DNA of 47,782 nucleotides from positions 1 through 47,782 of IMG/VR virus record IMGVR_UViG_3300007363_000029; one strand, written 5' to 3'. The stretch comes from a virus. The notes under the pieces are model-generated. The model made no database searches, was not told the DNA's origin, and worked only from the letters and a program-made list of their open reading frames with translations. A program made the translations under genes and the position numbers. Below, in pieces: positions 15,073 through 23,193 of this stretch (position 1 is its first letter; every line of letters starts with the position of its first letter).

Positions 15073-15707
15073 TAGCAATGAAACCACCACATAAGTTCTT
15101 TGACAGATTTCTAGATAATAACCTAGATGAAATGTACACCTACCTTGAAATGAAGCAGGACGAACTTCTTGCAGGAACCCTTACAGAAATTCCTAGAGAA
15201 GAGTTATCAAAATACAATAAAGATAATGGTGCTGCTACGCAACTTGGTAAATATTATAATATCTTTAATTTTACGCACCCATCAGTTCAAGCACTGAAGT
15301 CTGCACTGAGGGATATTATGATTGAGGCATCAGAATATTATGGTCTTGATTTTGAAGCAAATAAGTTTGCAATTAAAGGTTGGTTCAATTATGATCCAAA
15401 AACAATTGGAACTAGTGGAGTTAACCCATTAAAGAATGAAAGATTCTTTCATGACCACATGGGCGGAGAAGGTGCTCCAGTATTTCATGGATATTACTGC
15501 GTAAATGCTGAGCCATCATCTACTTTTTATAAGATTAATGGCGTTGATGCATTTGAAAACATTAATAAAAACAATAGAGCAATCGTTTCTGAAACTGGAC
15601 ATCCACACGGTAGAGATGACTGGTATCAAGACAAGCCAAGAATTACAATCGCCTATGACATAGCACCAGCAGTCGATGGCCTTGGTAATGGATGGATAGA
15701 ACTGTGA
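15069..15707 (+). CDS. Putative 2OG-Fe(II) oxygenase-like protein, second tandem copy
   Basis: This 212-aa paralogue of the preceding gene overlaps it by four bases (ATGA), implying coupled translation. Shared landmarks are 'PPHKFFDRFLDNNL' at the start, 'GWFNYD', 'FFHDHMGG' (His128, His130), 'FHGYYCVNAEPSS', 'GHPHG' (His178/His180) and 'PRITIAYDI' (Arg191). Conservation of the His clusters and the Arg in both copies suggests a retained metal site. A second in-frame ATG (15078) is possible, but the ATGA overlap favours 15069. Reaction and substrate are unknown. Confidence 0.6.
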   Translation: MIAMKPPHKFFDRFLDNNLDEMYTYLEMKQDELLAGTLTEIPREELSKYNKDNGAATQLGKYYNIFNFTHPSVQALKSALRDIMIEASEYYGLDFEANKFAIKGWFNYDPKTIGTSGVNPLKNERFFHDHMGGEGAPVFHGYYCVNAEPSSTFYKINGVDAFENINKNNRAIVSETGHPHGRDDWYQDKPRITIAYDIAPAVDGLGNGWIEL

Positions 15708-15832
15708 AAAAGTTAATCTGTTTTTTATTTGGTCATGATTTAGATGTTGCTACATGTCCAGTAACTGGAATTAAACTCACACAATGCAAAAGGTGTGAGC
15801 CTAAACATCCAAGAAGTTTTAATTTTAGTTAA
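15704..15832 (+). CDS. 42-aa zinc-ribbon-type small protein (DUF1660-like)
   Basis: A GTG start at 15704 overlaps the previous stop (GTGA) and gives 42 residues: 'KKLICFLFGHD', then a Cys at 18, and Cys28-x-x-Cys31 near 'CKRCEPKH'. The opening 'K-L-I-C-x-L-F-G-H' followed by a C-x-x-C matches the layout of very short prophage proteins of the DUF1660 type, which probably bind zinc. It could come from coupled translation with the oxygenase-like gene. Function is unknown. Confidence 0.55.
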   Translation: MKKLICFLFGHDLDVATCPVTGIKLTQCKRCEPKHPRSFNFS

Positions 15833-15877
15833 CCCTCAACTATCACTTTAGGTAGAGTTTTACTTTTTAGAAAACTC

Positions 15878-15886
15878 TGCTATACT
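15878..15886 (+). promoter_or_regulatory. Extended -10 promoter for the ribonucleotide reductase gene
   Basis: TGCTATACT lies 33 nt before the ATG at 15920, inside an 87-nt gap. A strong AAAAGGAG ribosome site follows at 15906-15913. No cobalamin-riboswitch-sized leader is present. Confidence 0.6.
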
Positions 15887-15919
15887 TGCTTTATTACAGT
15901 TTTTTAAAAGGAGAAACAC

Positions 15920-17950
15920 ATGTCAGATTTTTTTAGTTTTCGTTTACCAGATGAGTTCATCAATGAGTATAAAATCAAGGAGTCGCCTTTTGGTTTTGTA
16001 GACGCTGGTAATAATTCTTTGGGAGAGATTACGTTTATTCGTACCTACTCCCGTATGAAGGATGATGGAACTAAGGAAAGATGGCATGAGGTTTGCCGTC
16101 GTGTGATTGAGGGTATGTACTCAGTTCAAAAGAACCATGCCAAAGAAAATCGTCTACCATGGAATGACTATAAGGCTCAGTCATCTGCCAAGGAAGCATT
16201 TGATAGAATGTTTAATCTTAAGTGGACACCCCCAGGACGTGGTATGTGGACATTTGGTACAGCCATGACAATGGAAAAGCGCAACTCTGCTGCTCTTCAA
16301 AATTGTGCAATGGTATCAACAAAAGATTTAGATAAGAATGATCCAGGAGCACTATTTGCTTGGGTTATGGATGCTCTCATGCTTGGTATTGGTGTAGGGT
16401 TTGATACCGTTGGTCAGGAAAAGAATTTTACAATCTATGAGCCAACTGAGCCAGTACAGATTTATGAAATTCCAGACACTCGTGAAGGATGGGTAGAATC
16501 TATTAGACTTCTTCTTAATTCATTCCTGAGAGCAAATCAAAATATACAAGAATTTAACTATGACCTCATCCGTCCACTAGGAACACCAATTAAGGGCTTT
16601 GGAGGGGTTGCCAGCGGTCCAGAACCATTGATTCGTCTACATAACTCTATCCGCAATGTAATTGGCTCTAGGGCTGGACAGATACTAGATTCAAGAGCAA
16701 TTGTTGATATTGTTAATCTAATTGGAACATGCGTAGTTGCAGGAAATGTTCGTAGATCGGCAACCCTTGCTTTGGGTGCATCTGGAGATGAAGATTTTAT
16801 TAATCTTAAGAATGCTGAAGTTTTCCCAGAACGCAATTCATTTGATTCAGAAAATCCAGGTTGGGCCTGGATGTCTAATAATTCAATTTCAGCAACAGTT
16901 GGAATGGATTATGATAAATACACAGATTTAATTGTTAATAATGGAGAGCCAGGTTTTATCTGGTTAGATGTTGCTCGTAATTATGGTCGTTTGGCAGATC
17001 CAGCAGATGGAAAAGATTATCGTGTTATGGGCTTTAATCCATGTGCTGAGCAACCGCTAGAATCATATGAACTTTGTACATTAGTAGAGGTTCATTTAAA
17101 TAGACATGAATCTAAAGAAGATTTCTTGAGAACATTAAAATTTGCCTATCTTTATGGCAAGACAGTAACGCTTCTTCCAACACACTGGCAACAGACAAAT
17201 GGAATTATGCAACGCAACCGCCGTATTGGAACATCCCTAACTGGTATTGCATCATTTGCAGATCAGAAAGGTTTGCCAGCAGTTCGTGAATGGATGGATG
17301 AGGGATATCAAACAATTCGTAAATATGACCGTCAATATTCAGAGTGGCTATGTGTTCGTGAATCGATTCGTGTAACAACTGTTAAGCCATCTGGTTCTGT
17401 ATCTATTCTTTCTGGTGCAACACCTGGAGTTCACTGGGGTCCTGGAGGTAACCACTTCCTTCGTGCAATTAGATTTGGAAATACAGATCCAATGATTCAC
17501 TTGTTCAGCGCAGCAGGATATAAAATTGAAAAAGATGTTGTTTCAGCAAATACATCTGTAGTATATTTCCCAGTTAAATCTGGACACCCACGTTCCGAAA
17601 AAGACGTGACGCTATTTGAAAAGATTGCACTTGCAGCAACTGCACAAAAGTATTGGTCAGACAATGGTGTTTCTGTAACTCTTTCCTTTGATAAGGAAAC
17701 GGAAGCAAAGCATGTTGCCCCAGCACTACATATGTATGAGGGACAACTAAAGGCTGTATCATTCCTTCCAATGGGAAATACAGTATATCCACAACAACCA
17801 TATACTCAGATTTCTGAAGAAGAGTATAACAGTTATATTGGACAGATCAAAAAGATTGATTTTTCTGCTATTTATGAAGGTGTGGATAACTTGGAAGCAA
17901 TGGGTGAGGCATACTGCACAACCGATGCATGCGAGATTAAGATAGGATAA
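15920..17950 (+). CDS. nrdJ: Adenosylcobalamin-dependent ribonucleoside-triphosphate reductase (class II)
   Basis: This 676-aa protein matches the monomeric class II reductases (Lactobacillus RTPR type). It has 'TPPGRGMWTFGT' near residue 103, Cys129 in 'NCAMVSTKD', 'FNPCAEQPL' with radical-bearing Cys375 and Glu377, Cys386 in 'ELCTLVE', and a C-terminal 'YCTTDACEIK' redox pair (Cys666, Cys671). It converts ribonucleoside triphosphates to deoxy forms in one chain using vitamin B12, without oxygen or a second subunit. Phages use it to supply dNTPs. No intein or truncation is seen. It is embedded among structural genes, with its own promoter and a strong ribosome site. Confidence 0.95.
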   Translation: MSDFFSFRLPDEFINEYKIKESPFGFVDAGNNSLGEITFIRTYSRMKDDGTKERWHEVCRRVIEGMYSVQKNHAKENRLPWNDYKAQSSAKEAFDRMFNLKWTPPGRGMWTFGTAMTMEKRNSAALQNCAMVSTKDLDKNDPGALFAWVMDALMLGIGVGFDTVGQEKNFTIYEPTEPVQIYEIPDTREGWVESIRLLLNSFLRANQNIQEFNYDLIRPLGTPIKGFGGVASGPEPLIRLHNSIRNVIGSRAGQILDSRAIVDIVNLIGTCVVAGNVRRSATLALGASGDEDFINLKNAEVFPERNSFDSENPGWAWMSNNSISATVGMDYDKYTDLIVNNGEPGFIWLDVARNYGRLADPADGKDYRVMGFNPCAEQPLESYELCTLVEVHLNRHESKEDFLRTLKFAYLYGKTVTLLPTHWQQTNGIMQRNRRIGTSLTGIASFADQKGLPAVREWMDEGYQTIRKYDRQYSEWLCVRESIRVTTVKPSGSVSILSGATPGVHWGPGGNHFLRAIRFGNTDPMIHLFSAAGYKIEKDVVSANTSVVYFPVKSGHPRSEKDVTLFEKIALAATAQKYWSDNGVSVTLSFDKETEAKHVAPALHMYEGQLKAVSFLPMGNTVYPQQPYTQISEEEYNSYIGQIKKIDFSAIYEGVDNLEAMGEAYCTTDACEIKIG

Positions 17951-17952
17951 CC

Positions 17953-18558
17953 ATGAAACTTATTGGAAATTTTATAAGCCAAGAAGATTTAAAAACAGTA
18001 CAAGAATATATTGCTACAATCAAATTCAACACAAGAGAAGATCACGATCCGCTACACGATGCGCTATTTGATAACGAGGGTACAAAGTTTGACATTCATA
18101 CACGTGGAGAGATGCCAGATCATATTCTACAAATATTTTCAAAGTATTCAAGAGGTTTTTATGAGGCAGTTCAATCAGAATCAGAACTAGACTATCACCC
18201 ACCAATGTTTTCAAAACACTATATTGCACGTTATAGAAATGGTGGAGAATCAGAGCCACATTTTAATATGGAAAAACCAGCACACACATTTGGTTCTTAT
18301 ATTGTTTGGCAAAATGCAAAGTCTGGTGGACATATTATGTTTCCAAATCGCAATCTTGAAATTGCTGCCACCCCAGGCGACTTATTTATTTTTGAAGAGT
18401 CTGAACAGGATAAACATGGCATTAGCCCAATTCTCGAAGGAGAGATGTTTGTATCTGAAGCATGGATGGGAACAAAAGGTCAGTTGTGGATGCCTAACAG
18501 AACTCCATACGAACAGGTTCAATGGGACGACTGGGAAATAAAAGGCTTTCATGATTGA
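17953..18558 (+). CDS. 2OG-Fe(II) oxygenase fold with lost ligands (possible pseudoenzyme)
   Basis: This 201-aa protein follows the reductase by 2 nt. It aligns with the oxygenase encoded next: 'IARYRNGGESEPHFNMEKP', 'GSYIVWQNAKSGGHIMFPNRNLEIAATPGDLFIFEES', 'KHGISPILEGEMFVSEAWM'. The HxD motif is His103-Phe-Asn105, and the position of the 2OG-binding Arg, ten residues after distal His155, is Met165. With the Asp ligand and the Arg both changed, normal dioxygenase activity is doubtful. It could be a binding partner of the active neighbour or an enzyme with different chemistry. Confidence 0.65.
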   Translation: MKLIGNFISQEDLKTVQEYIATIKFNTREDHDPLHDALFDNEGTKFDIHTRGEMPDHILQIFSKYSRGFYEAVQSESELDYHPPMFSKHYIARYRNGGESEPHFNMEKPAHTFGSYIVWQNAKSGGHIMFPNRNLEIAATPGDLFIFEESEQDKHGISPILEGEMFVSEAWMGTKGQLWMPNRTPYEQVQWDDWEIKGFHD

Positions 18559-19060
18559 TCAAATTAAACACAATTCTAGATTTATGGATCCAGAAGATGC
18601 AAGGCTAATTGCTGAATATGCAGCAGCCATTGATGCTAACTTTACAGAGTATGGCAATGGGGAAAAAGAGTTTACCTTTTTTGCTTCATTTAACAATCCA
18701 GAGGTACTGAGGCTTTTAAACTTTTATGGAAATTTAGCAATGTCATTTGTTAAAAATAATTATGAAGGTCCTTTTGAACCGTATGATGAATCAAAAACAC
18801 ACGTTGCTAGGTTTATAGAAGGGTTTGGTATGCATGAACATTATGATGTAAATAGACCAAACGATATTGCAACTCTTATTTATCTTAATGACAACTATGA
18901 GGGTGGAGAGATCTATTTTCCAGCATACGATGTGTGCATAAAGCCTCAAGCAGGAGATTTAGTTTGTTTTCCAGACAATGAAAAATTTGTCCATGGCGTT
19001 AAACCAATCTTAAGTGGTACTAGATATACCTCTCCAAGATGGTTCACACGCATTGTATGA
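18551..19060 (+). CDS. 2OG-Fe(II) oxygenase, prolyl-4-hydroxylase type
   Basis: This 169-aa protein overlaps the preceding gene by 8 nt. It carries an intact site: His97-Tyr-Asp99 ('MHEHYDVNRP'), 'TLIYLNDNYEGGEIYFPAYD', 'KPQAGDLVCFPDN', distal His148 ('FVHGV') and Arg158 ('GTRYTSPRWF'). It is shorter than the oxygenase at 4978 but has the same NDxYEGGE strand. Together with the ligand-depleted neighbour it may form a pair. The substrate is unknown. The TGA stop forms the TG of the next promoter. Confidence 0.85.
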   Translation: MIDQIKHNSRFMDPEDARLIAEYAAAIDANFTEYGNGEKEFTFFASFNNPEVLRLLNFYGNLAMSFVKNNYEGPFEPYDESKTHVARFIEGFGMHEHYDVNRPNDIATLIYLNDNYEGGEIYFPAYDVCIKPQAGDLVCFPDNEKFVHGVKPILSGTRYTSPRWFTRIV

Positions 19061-19066
19061 TAAAAT
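19058..19066 (+). promoter_or_regulatory. Extended -10-like box (TGATAAAAT), near-leaderless spacing
   Basis: The TGA of the upstream gene supplies the TG, and TAAAAT follows. The ATG at 19075 is 8 nt beyond the box, with no ribosome-binding sequence. Confidence 0.5.
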
Positions 19067-19074
19067 AGACTATT

Positions 19075-22000
19075 ATGGCAAGTCCTTCTAACCTGTATGC
19101 TGAAAAAATATTTGCAGAGCACCCAAGCGTGTTTTGGGCACTCGATGATCAGGCTGATTACATTTCTTTATTAAATGATAGAACTTATACAGACTGGACT
19201 TTCGGCGGTACCTCATCAGAGGAACTTCTAACAAATAAAGGGGATGCCCCATTTCCATCTAGTGAACTACTACTTATCAAAGGAAATATACCAACTGGAT
19301 CTAGTTCAGCAATAACTATAATCAGCAAAGACATTAACAATTTTACTGAATTAAACCAATCACTTGCTACATTTGCTACTGGTTCATACATCAAATCTCT
19401 TAGTGCCTTTATGACAAACGTTGAGATTGGTTATGAATATTTTGATCATACTACTGGGTCTATGGTTCAGCAATTAACATCTCTCGACGTTGCAGTTGTT
19501 AATAAGTGGTTTTTTGTTTCAGACACATTCAATATTCCATCTGAGGATGCAGTATTTAGAATTGTTATTAAAATTCATTATCTTGCTGGTGGACAGACAC
19601 CAAATGATTATCAATTTTTAATTAATGGTGTTTCAATTGGTCAATGGTGTGAAGAATTTAATTCTACATCGTTAGGCGTACAGATTTCATCAATTCCATC
19701 AAATATTGCAGTTAATTCAACAAATGGAATTGTAGCAAATGCATATGGATTATTCGATAAGGCAGGATATTATCTAGCAAAAAATAACTCCTTAGTTGCA
19801 AAAAATTCTGGTATTCCACTTGTATTTGGATCACAAAATACCACAGTACTATATTCAAATTCAAACGACCCATCTGTAATCATTCCAGGTCAAGGATTTT
19901 TGAATGACCTTGGAAGATTTAAAGAATACACAATAGAAATGTGGGTAAACATTACAACGGATGCAGTAAATAAAACCAGAATTTTTGGACCAATTGCTTC
20001 GACTGATGGTTTATACGTTCATGGTCCCTTTATCACATTCAAGGTCGGAAATGACTTTGGATCTCATTATATTGGTGAATGGTCAAAGCCAATGTTGCTT
20101 CATGTCCGTGTTTCCAATAATAACGCATCGCTCTTAATTAATGGAGAACAGGTTATTTCTTTTGCTATTTCACCACTCACACTCAATCTGCCACTTGAAT
20201 ATAATGCCGAGACTGGCAAGCATCAAGACTGGCTAGGCTTCTACGCATATGATAATGTATCGCCATATATGATTGACTGTGTTGCTATTTATCCATATCA
20301 GGTTTCGACAATAGTGGCTAAGCGTAGATTTGTTTATGGGCAGGGAGTAGAGTTTCCAGAAGTAATTAATCATGCATATGGTGGAACATCAGTATATATA
20401 GATTACCCATTTTCCAAGTATGCAAACAATTATATGTATCCAGATACTGGAGAATGGAATCAAGCAGCGGTAGATAATCTTGAAACGAACAACGGCATAC
20501 TATCTACTCCATCCTTTAATTTGCCAGATTTTATATTTTCAAATAAAACACAATCAAATCTATTTACAGATTGCGATAGTATACAATCAGAAGAATATAA
20601 GTTTATTACATTTAGACCAAATTCTTCTTGGGATAATACTAATGCATATATTTATTATAATAAACTAAATATGATCTCTGAAGAGACAAAAGCATTTTAT
20701 GGTATTTTTAAAATTAAAGAGGCAATCACTGGTATACCGCAGGTATTGATTAGGGTAGAAGATTCGACCAATAATAACTATTTTTCCATTGAGGCACAAG
20801 ATCATAGAATTGATTATATATTAAAATATTCTGGAACCACAAAAGTTATCTATTCATCTCCAGGGGTTGAAGTTGGAACAATATTTGCAGCAGGTATAAA
20901 CATTGATGATTTTGCTAACTATTATGGAAAAAATCTATTATCGTTTTTTGGAAACAAAAATCAATTAAACGTTTATATTGGTGGTACAAAAGAACTATCA
21001 AATACTTTTACTGGTAATATCTACAAAGTTGGTTTTACAACTGCTAGAAATATTAGCAATGTTGATTTAGGACTTAACTTTAAGGGTGTTCCTTATGACT
21101 ATGAAGATGTCTTTGAATACTTTGATGGCGTAACACCAATAGATTCTGGTGATTCATATTTTGGAGACAATGTAACATTTTGGCAATATTTATTAAGTGG
21201 CGGTACGCCATCAGATTTTTCAGTACAGCGTCTAGTTGATCATATAGCAAGCCACACACTAATTTTTGAAAAGATATTTGACAAACTAATTCCAGACATT
21301 GCTACAACTGGATATTGGGAAGATAATCTTCCGCTTACATATTTTGGTAAAAATATAGTAGCAGATGATGGGTCGACGGTATACGGTCTGGATTTTATTC
21401 AATTTAATATTGACTATCCTGCACCATCTAAATATACAGAATCAGAAACCACGGGCACTTGGAAATATGCAGAACTAAAATCTGAGTATGAAAAACCAAC
21501 TCAAAAGACATATGCTTTATTAGATAATCACCTATATACTAATTATGATAATTATGATGATTTAGCACAAAGATCTATAAAGAATTACCTATACGATACC
21601 TCTAATTCTTTGGTAAGATCCTATATCACTTTCCAATATACTAAAACTGGTGCAAATGCTCAGCCTGGTTATTTTACTCGTATTGAAAATGCCACAAAGA
21701 ATGGAGTAGTAATTCCTGGCTCTGATTGGCAACACACTAAATATGAAGTGGTAGATAATATGGTTATCTATCCACCAACACTAGTAGACTTTAATGACCT
21801 ATCTATTGTCTTACACTTAGAGTTTGTAGTTAATGGAGTTAGATTTAATCCAGTTAAGGTGAGATCATTGCAGTTGGCATCACAAGCACTAAACGCAAAC
21901 CAGTTGACTCCAATTGGTACAAGGTTTGGTACTGATGTTTATCCATATACCAAAGATGGATTTTATTATAATTATAAGCATACAAATCCATACACCATTT

Positions 22001-22770
22001 ATAAAAAGAGCATGCCATACTTATATCTAAGTAGAAATAGTGGCTTTGAGATTAAGGGCACATATAATCCACAAATTGATAGAGGTCTTTCTATTAAGAT
22101 TAATTCAAGTAAGGCATCTGACTATCAGGTTATGGCTATGCAGGTATTCCTTAAATATGATAAAGACTTTTTCCCATATGCCCCAACTCCAATATTTAAT
22201 ATATATGGACGCAATAGTTCTTTGAATTTTTATATGGTTGCAGATAGTCCAGACGGTAGACGTGCAAAAATTTATGCAATTAACTCAGACACTGGAAGAC
22301 TGGAAAACGGTATAGCATTTTATATAAATGGAAAATTGGTTAAGAACCCCGTTATAACTGTAAAAGAATGGTCTGTTTTGGGAATATCGTTTGCCAACAT
22401 CATTGATTATACAAACTACACTGGTGAGTTAAACCTAGTTGGACCACTTGTATTTAGTAATATATCGTATTATCAGTCTACAACCCTTCAGGAAGTAAAG
22501 ACTGTCGTCAAGCGTCAATGGTTCCAGGTTCTCAACAGTGGATCCTCAGTTCAGGATTGGGAGTATTGGGTTGACGCTGGTAACTGGAATAACGTACTAA
22601 TCCTATCTACCACAAGTTATTATGGCGTAAATCCAAAAAATATTTACGATGCCTTTGCTGGTACTAATAAGATAATTATTGATGATGAAAGGCTTTTAAT
22701 GTTTGACAACTATGAATATAACTTCAATACAGATGTAACATGGCAGTCTAAAGTCATCAACGCAGTATAG
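19075..22770 (+). CDS. Large minor tail protein with LamG/concanavalin-like domain
   Basis: This 1231-aa protein begins 'MASPSNLYAEKIFAEHPSVFWALDD', an opening seen in large minor tail proteins of actinophages. Around residues 280-370 there is a LamG-like segment ('YTIEMWVNITTD', then a fold that includes 'LLINGEQVISF'), a carbohydrate-binding jelly-roll. The remainder is beta-rich with further Asn/Tyr-dense strands and no catalytic motif. It probably forms part of the tail tip or a side fibre that contacts host glycans. The start is leaderless-like. It lies between the oxygenases and the portal-side genes, unusually far from the other tail-tip genes. Confidence 0.7.
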   Translation: MASPSNLYAEKIFAEHPSVFWALDDQADYISLLNDRTYTDWTFGGTSSEELLTNKGDAPFPSSELLLIKGNIPTGSSSAITIISKDINNFTELNQSLATFATGSYIKSLSAFMTNVEIGYEYFDHTTGSMVQQLTSLDVAVVNKWFFVSDTFNIPSEDAVFRIVIKIHYLAGGQTPNDYQFLINGVSIGQWCEEFNSTSLGVQISSIPSNIAVNSTNGIVANAYGLFDKAGYYLAKNNSLVAKNSGIPLVFGSQNTTVLYSNSNDPSVIIPGQGFLNDLGRFKEYTIEMWVNITTDAVNKTRIFGPIASTDGLYVHGPFITFKVGNDFGSHYIGEWSKPMLLHVRVSNNNASLLINGEQVISFAISPLTLNLPLEYNAETGKHQDWLGFYAYDNVSPYMIDCVAIYPYQVSTIVAKRRFVYGQGVEFPEVINHAYGGTSVYIDYPFSKYANNYMYPDTGEWNQAAVDNLETNNGILSTPSFNLPDFIFSNKTQSNLFTDCDSIQSEEYKFITFRPNSSWDNTNAYIYYNKLNMISEETKAFYGIFKIKEAITGIPQVLIRVEDSTNNNYFSIEAQDHRIDYILKYSGTTKVIYSSPGVEVGTIFAAGINIDDFANYYGKNLLSFFGNKNQLNVYIGGTKELSNTFTGNIYKVGFTTARNISNVDLGLNFKGVPYDYEDVFEYFDGVTPIDSGDSYFGDNVTFWQYLLSGGTPSDFSVQRLVDHIASHTLIFEKIFDKLIPDIATTGYWEDNLPLTYFGKNIVADDGSTVYGLDFIQFNIDYPAPSKYTESETTGTWKYAELKSEYEKPTQKTYALLDNHLYTNYDNYDDLAQRSIKNYLYDTSNSLVRSYITFQYTKTGANAQPGYFTRIENATKNGVVIPGSDWQHTKYEVVDNMVIYPPTLVDFNDLSIVLHLEFVVNGVRFNPVKVRSLQLASQALNANQLTPIGTRFGTDVYPYTKDGFYYNYKHTNPYTIYKKSMPYLYLSRNSGFEIKGTYNPQIDRGLSIKINSSKASDYQVMAMQVFLKYDKDFFPYAPTPIFNIYGRNSSLNFYMVADSPDGRRAKIYAINSDTGRLENGIAFYINGKLVKNPVITVKEWSVLGISFANIIDYTNYTGELNLVGPLVFSNISYYQSTTLQEVKTVVKRQWFQVLNSGSSVQDWEYWVDAGNWNNVLILSTTSYYGVNPKNIYDAFAGTNKIIIDDERLLMFDNYEYNFNTDVTWQSKVINAV

Positions 22771-22772
22771 TA

Positions 22773-22781
22773 TGGTATACT
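22773..22781 (+). promoter_or_regulatory. Extended -10 promoter, leaderless spacing
   Basis: TGGTATACT ends 7 nt before the ATG at 22789. It also argues against the in-frame GTG at 22783, which lies only 1 nt after the box and could not be on this transcript. Confidence 0.6.
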
Positions 22782-22788
22782 GGTGGTT

Positions 22789-23193
22789 ATGAAAAACAAA
22801 AACAATGCCCCTTTTGGTAAAGACGGAAAACCAAGAATGCCTGGTCAAATTGGTGATACCAAGGTTACTTTAATTGAAAAGAACTATGACTGGGGTCTTT
22901 ATGTTTGGAAGAGGGCAAACGGCAAATGGTTTACTGATGGAGAGGGTAACATCCTAAACATTCCATCTATGAAGGGTGATGTTGCTCAGATCGCTAAATT
23001 AAAGCAGGCAGCAGCACACTACGGTGAGCCAGATGGAGAACCATACTTCTTTGCTGGATTGGGAAGGGTAACCGATGAAGAATACTCTGAACAAAAACAA
23101 AGAATGGCAGAAGGACTAATTCCTAACCTTAACGATTTAGGTGCTGTTCAAGCAGCAAAAGACACAATTGCAAAATATGGAGCAACAGACTAA
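22789..23193 (+). CDS. Hypothetical protein ahead of the portal gene (leaderless)
   Basis: The start at 22789 gives 134 residues: a basic start ('MKNKNNAPFGKDGKPRMP'), a Trp-rich centre ('DWGLYVWKRANGKWFTDGEG') and an acidic helical C-terminus. I do not recognise a family. Its stop overlaps the portal start by one base (TAATG), so the two are co-expressed. That position suggests a head-assembly or packaging-related role, but nothing in the sequence proves it. Confidence 0.55.
   Translation: MKNKNNAPFGKDGKPRMPGQIGDTKVTLIEKNYDWGLYVWKRANGKWFTDGEGNILNIPSMKGDVAQIAKLKQAAAHYGEPDGEPYFFAGLGRVTDEEYSEQKQRMAEGLIPNLNDLGAVQAAKDTIAKYGATD

Noticed and set aside
15834-15866. Terminator before the reductase gene
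   Set aside because: The possible stem is two 3-bp pieces with a mismatch between them; the following T-rich run is not enough to call it.
15833-15919. Cobalamin riboswitch ahead of the B12-dependent reductase
   Set aside because: The gap is only 87 nt, too short for a cobalamin riboswitch, and no B12-box-like sequence is visible.
6016-18941. Single DnaA-box matches at 6016, 6040, 17881 and 18933
   Set aside because: All are inside coding sequence and isolated (the first two are copies of one duplicated unit), close to chance expectation in an AT-rich window.
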